A DNA stretch of 64,000 nt from Metamycoplasma alkalescens. GTDB taxonomy: Bacteria > Bacillota_I > Bacilli_A > Mycoplasmatales > Metamycoplasmataceae. The notes under the pieces are model-generated. The model was given only the letters and a program-made list of their open reading frames with translations. It was not told the origin of the DNA and searched no databases. Below are positions 60,248-64,000 of this stretch, piece after piece. Numbering within the stretch: position 1 is the stretch's first letter; every line of letters begins with the position of its first letter. Made by a program: the position numbers and the translations under genes. The DNA lies in NCBI RefSeq assembly GCF_900476125.1, contig NZ_LS991949.1, positions 310,001 through 374,000 of the forward strand, read 5' to 3'.

Positions 60248-63240
60248 TTATTTATTAATATTAAATTTATATTCATTTCCTAATTCATCCATATTAATTA
60301 TTTCAAATTTTTCTAATAGAGAAGTTGTTGACAACTCAGGAATATTGTTTTTAACTTTTCCTTGTTTTTCATCTTTAATTTTTGAATCTTTTAATAAATA
60401 TTTAATTGCATATTTAGTATCACCTATTTTTCTTTTAGAAATTCCAGAAATATAAAAATAATTTTCTTCATTATTTTTATCAAGATTTTTTCTTTTTAAA
60501 ATCATTCCCTTTTTTAAGACAAACAAAGGTTTTAAATTGGCATTAATTTTAAGATCTTCCTTCATTTTTTTTACCAATCCATCTTTTTTATAAATATCTT
60601 CATTTAATCAATCCTTTTCTTTCTTATTATCAAATTGAATTGATAAAAAATTGATTGGTATTGATCTAAAATCATTTTCTTCTATTTGATAAACTAAAGA
60701 CAATAATGATAAATTGCTATCTTTAAAAGCTAATTTACTACTATTTTCATATTTCTTAATATATTTATAATCCAATGGAATTTTAGCTTTTTCCAGTATT
60801 CTAAGTGTCTTAATATATCTTAAATTTTTATTGTCATCTAACAAAACAATAACTTTTTTCGTTGCAATTGCATTGTCAACTATTTCTTTATCTAATATCT
60901 CTTTTTCAACAAGATCATTCATATATTTAACAAAGAAGTTACCATTAGACTTTTCTTTTTTAGACTCTTCTTGATTAGGTTTTTCTTTGTTAGACTTTTC
61001 TTGACAATAATAAATATTAAATATTTCTTTAAGTTTTTTGAATTCATTAGGATTATTTTCAGCCATTAGCACTAAAAAACTATCTTTTCTTTTTTCTAAA
61101 TCATCATCAAAATATTTCTTTAAATCAGAATTTTTAGATTTCATAAGTTTTATTTTTTTGATTGCATTTCCATTTTTAGCATCAATTTTTATTAGACTAT
61201 ATAAATTATCTGAAAAGATTTTGCCATTTGTTAATATTTTTATTTTTCTTGAATATTTTATTTTTGAATTAATTTCGTTTATTTTATTGACTAATTTATC
61301 TCTAATTAAATTTTTCAATAATTCAACTTTTAAGTTTTTTACATTTTTTTTATTTTCACCTGTATATTTATGGACCGCAGGATTATCGTCTTTTATTTCC
61401 CAATTATTATCAGATAGTGTAAGTAATCTTGAAATATTTTGATCATTATTGGCAATTAAAGCTAATATTGATGCATCAATTGCATGATGATCATTTAGTG
61501 ACCTATTTTTTCTTAATACATATTCTCAATTTTTTCCACTAAATTGCGATCTAAAATAATTCGTCACATGTCCATTTATACCTATTATTAGAGTTTTATC
61601 AGAAAAGTGATCGCGAAGTAAATCTACAAATAATTTTGTGGCATATCTTGTGTCATTTAAATTCCGATTTATAAACTCGATTTGATCATAATTATTGAAA
61701 TCTTCCAAAGTTAATAATTTATATTTCTTTGTTGCATCTTCTTTTGATAATTCAAAAGCACTTTTATTTTTTGATTTTTTAAATGCTTGTTTTACAAATA
61801 ATTTCTCACATTTTTCTAAATATGTCTTTAATTCGTTTGGTTTGTACTGTGATATAAACTCATAAGCTGTCTTATTACCTTTACTTGCATTATTTGCTTT
61901 TAATGTTAAGACCTTATTTAAAATTGAATTATCATAAGACATTGAATAAGGAATAATATGATCAATCTCATATTTTGATATATTATTCAAAAGATCAGGT
62001 AATTTAATTTTTTCTGGTGAATATAAATCATGCCCATCTTGCTGAATGAAAAGTTTTAATTTTTCAATTAACGCATTTGATTTTCTTGCTATCTCTTTGA
62101 ATTCTTCTAATTTTATTCCATCTTTATCTAACTCTAACTTCTCATAAATTTGCTTTATGCCTTTTTCTTGGTTTGATTTGATAAGATTTTGTTTTGTTTT
62201 TGGATCATTTTTTGTTTTGGGTATTTCAACAACAATTTTTTCAATTTTGTATTCATTAGAATACAATTTTATTATCCGATTCAAAACTTTAATTGATTGC
62301 TCAAATGTTTGTTTTGCGGTTGGAGAAATGATTTCGTCCTTAAAAATGAATGGATCTAAATATTTAGTTTTTTTACCCAATTCTTTTTTTGATTTTAATT
62401 CTTCAATTTCTTTTTGAATATCTTTATCTTTTCATTTAAGTTCTTCTGAATTTAAATTTTTTTCAAACATTTTTGGTAAATAAAGATTTATTGCTTTACG
62501 TGAAAGATTTCCATTTTTACTAAAATCAAATTTCTTCTTATTTAAATTATCCAAGATTTTGCTTATAAATTCGCCTTCAGAATCTTGTTTTAATTCCAAT
62601 CGCTTGATTATTTCTAAATCAGAAAATTCTTTATATATTGCATCGTTTAGTTTTGGATTTTCAATGATTGCACATATGTCATCAAAAATATTTAGAAATT
62701 CAAACAAATTATCAATATTAATCCAGTTAGTCTCATTAGGTTTAAACTCTGAAATTATTCTAATTAATAATTTCATTGTATTTAAGGTTGTGATTTTATT
62801 ATGTAATCCTAATTTTTTTAGAACACTTCTTCCATCTATTATACTTTTTGAATCTGACTCCAAGTTATTATCTTTTTTAAATATTTTTTCTAATTCTTCA
62901 AATTCAATGTCTGCATTTCTTTTGTTTTTGATTGTCTTTTCAAGAAATGAAGATAACAATTTCTTTTTAACATCTAAATCTAATTTTCAATCTCTATTTA
63001 TTTCTGAACGAATATTTGCTAAATCATTTAAAAGATTAAAAAGTTCATATGATGGGTATGCAACTGAAATTGTATTTTCATTAGTATACAAACTACATTT
63101 TTTAAGTGTCTTATCCCAAATATTACCAATTGGATTTCCATTCTCATCGAATTTAGAAATCCCATATGGACTAATGCTATGTTTGCTTCCTGGTCCTCAT
63201 TGAAATTCTCTTACATATGAAAATAGTTGGTAATGTCAAG
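60248..63240 (-). pseudogene. cas9: Type II CRISPR-Cas endonuclease Cas9, N-terminally truncated
   Basis: An open frame of about 1000 codons (TGA read as Trp) contains the C-terminal three quarters of Cas9. From the N-side: the end of the REC lobe with the family block EFQWGPGSKHSISPYG, KCSLY and SYELFNLLNDLANI; RuvC-II with IEKIVVEIPKTKND (catalytic Glu near 62226); HNH with YEIDHIIPYS (His near 61959) and NNASKGNKT; RuvC-III with NDHHAIDAS (His near 61488, Asp near 61476); then the PAM-interacting domain. The first about 250-300 residues, with RuvC-I and the bridge helix, are missing. No ATG opens the frame; it runs to about 63307 without a plausible start. No cas1, cas2, csn2, tracrRNA or repeat array was seen. 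Confidence 0.88.
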
Positions 63241-63339
63241 AATTAAGTGTAGTTATATAAACCAAACTTATTACATTATAAATTATAACATAAAAATAAA
63301 GAATGATTTAAAAAATATTTAATTTCTTTTAAGGTAAAA
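63241..63339. other. Junction between the cas9 remnant and the transposase element
   Basis: A+T-rich sequence without a gene. Homology to Cas9 seems to end near 63240-63250. The right-hand part leads to the terminator of the transposase gene. The exact break point cannot be fixed without aligned full-length copies. Confidence 0.5.
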
Positions 63340-63360
63340 ACAAGGATAAAAAATCCTTGT
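63335..63360 (-). terminator. Terminator after the ISLre2-like transposase
   Basis: ACAAGGAT (63340-63347) pairs with ATCCTTGT (63353-63360) with a five-base loop. A T run follows on the minus strand. Confidence 0.85.
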
Positions 63361-63378
63361 AAAAAAGTTATTTATTTT

Positions 63379-64000
63379 TTAAAATATATAGTTTTCAATA
63401 TACAAACCAGATGTTTCTTTTGTAATTAATAACAAAATTGAATTGATACTATAAATACTTCAATATCTCTTAATCTTTTTCTTCACAAGATGACTGACAA
63501 AGGATTCTGCTACATTGCCAAAGTACAAATTATCATTAATAGGAACATCTATTAAACCATTTAAATTATTCTTTATATATTTATAAAAGTTAAAAAGATG
63601 AGTTCATCTTGATAAATTAAAATACTCTTTTAAATTATCTAGTGAAGATTTTAATAATTTAATTAAATCTTGATATTTTTGATATCTTAACAATTTATTA
63701 ATAATTCTATCAAGTGCAATTCCTGTTTCATTAAAATACTTTTTTAACATAAGTTTCAATTCTTTTGAGTTGTTAAAAATAACTTTAAGTTTTTGAAATA
63801 TATGGAATCTACAAAGGATATATTTTGCTTTTAATTTGTTTGCAAGAGTTTTAATTCAAGATGCACCATCTCCGGTTACAACTAATTTAATGTTTTCACC
63901 ATAACAATAAGAAATTATCTTTTTGATTTTTTCAGATAAAACTGAAACTGGATAAGTTATTTTGTTGGATGTATCATCAAGAATTAAAAAGTGATTTTTG
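63379..64000 (-). CDS. ISLre2/UPF0236-like transposase, C-terminal part
   Basis: About 207 codons are inside the window; the gene enters from the right edge. It contains one or more TGA-Trp. The block VVTGDGASWIK with a conserved Asp and the CRFHIFQKL block are typical of the UPF0236/ISLre2 (mutator-like) transposases, of which mycoplasmas carry an ICE-linked type (Mbov_0401-like). The C-terminal ends GLYIENYIF. It may be a whole element or a remnant. It lies upstream of the cas9 fragment on the same strand. Confidence 0.7.

Noticed and set aside
60161-63378. CRISPR repeat array or tracrRNA near cas9.
   Set aside because: No regularly spaced 36-bp repeats or anti-repeat were found on either side of the cas9 remnant inside the window. 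An array could lie beyond 64000.

Overview
This 64-kb window comes from a wall-less mollicute of the Mycoplasma type. The DNA is very A+T-rich. Most genes contain in-frame TGA codons at conserved tryptophan positions. The only tRNA-Trp has the anticodon TCA, and release factor 1 (prfA) is present with no release factor 2 in view. Reading TGA as Trp (code 4) restores full-length proteins throughout. Gene content (EcfA1/EcfA2/EcfT transporter, MraZ-RsmH-FtsZ cluster, GlyRS of the single-chain type, IS1630-like elements, DUF285 lipoprotein) fits the hominis-group mycoplasmas; the species cannot be named from the sequence alone.

Layout. 1-5 kb: prmC start, prfA, a tRNA-Thr, a surface lipoprotein with a long poly(A) tract in its promoter, tRNA-Trp, acyl carrier protein, and a three-gene cluster of unknown function. 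5-9.5 kb: rluB, a transketolase-like pseudoenzyme, an Asp23-like protein, efp and nadE. 9.5-12 kb: a second, diverged copy of part of the unknown cluster, and ppa. 12-24.9 kb: ruvAB, secDF, hisS, aspS, secG, rnr, smpB, tmRNA, folD, a deoxynucleoside kinase and hpt. 25-32.5 kb: ecfA1-ecfA2-ecfT-ligA, facing comEC-comEA and yebC. 32.5-36.5 kb: holA, a glycoside-hydrolase-like pseudoenzyme, a membrane protein and pgsA. 36.5-40.8 kb: two inverted copies of a 1368-bp IS30-family element around rpmG and pepP. 40.8-52.9 kb: nfo, rpoD, dnaG, glyS, ffh, a GDSL-like pseudoenzyme, rbgA, trmL, rpsO and a hypothetical protein. 53-58.6 kb: tRNA-Ile, rpsI/rplM, rsmE, ftsZ, rsmH, mraZ and a cluster of six tRNAs. 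58.8-60.2 kb: the third IS copy. 60.2-63.2 kb: an N-terminally truncated Cas9. 63.4-64 kb: the 3' part of an ISLre2/UPF0236-like transposase.

How it works together. Most of the window is housekeeping: translation (RF1, EF-P, SmpB/tmRNA, three aminoacyl-tRNA synthetases, ribosomal proteins), secretion (SecDF, SecG, Ffh), replication and repair (DnaG, HolA, RuvAB, LigA, Nfo, sigma factor), and salvage (Hpt, dNK, FolD, NadE). Many genes overlap by 1-30 bases. The accessory layer consists of the IS copies, the decayed CRISPR-Cas locus (Cas9 only; no cas1, cas2, csn2 or repeat array seen) and the phase-variable-looking lipoprotein.

Points most worth attention: (1) nine genes show a TATAAT or TAAAAT box ending 6-7 bases before their ATG, almost all without a ribosome-binding site, which suggests leaderless mRNAs; (2) the IS copies sit in transcription-terminator hairpins and duplicate 15-29 bp of them; (3) a two-gene module of unknown function is present twice; (4) three long intact genes (transketolase-like, GH13-like, GDSL-like) have lost their catalytic residues; (5) a promoter plus a perfect terminator hairpin in the ftsZ-rsmH gap suggests a small RNA.
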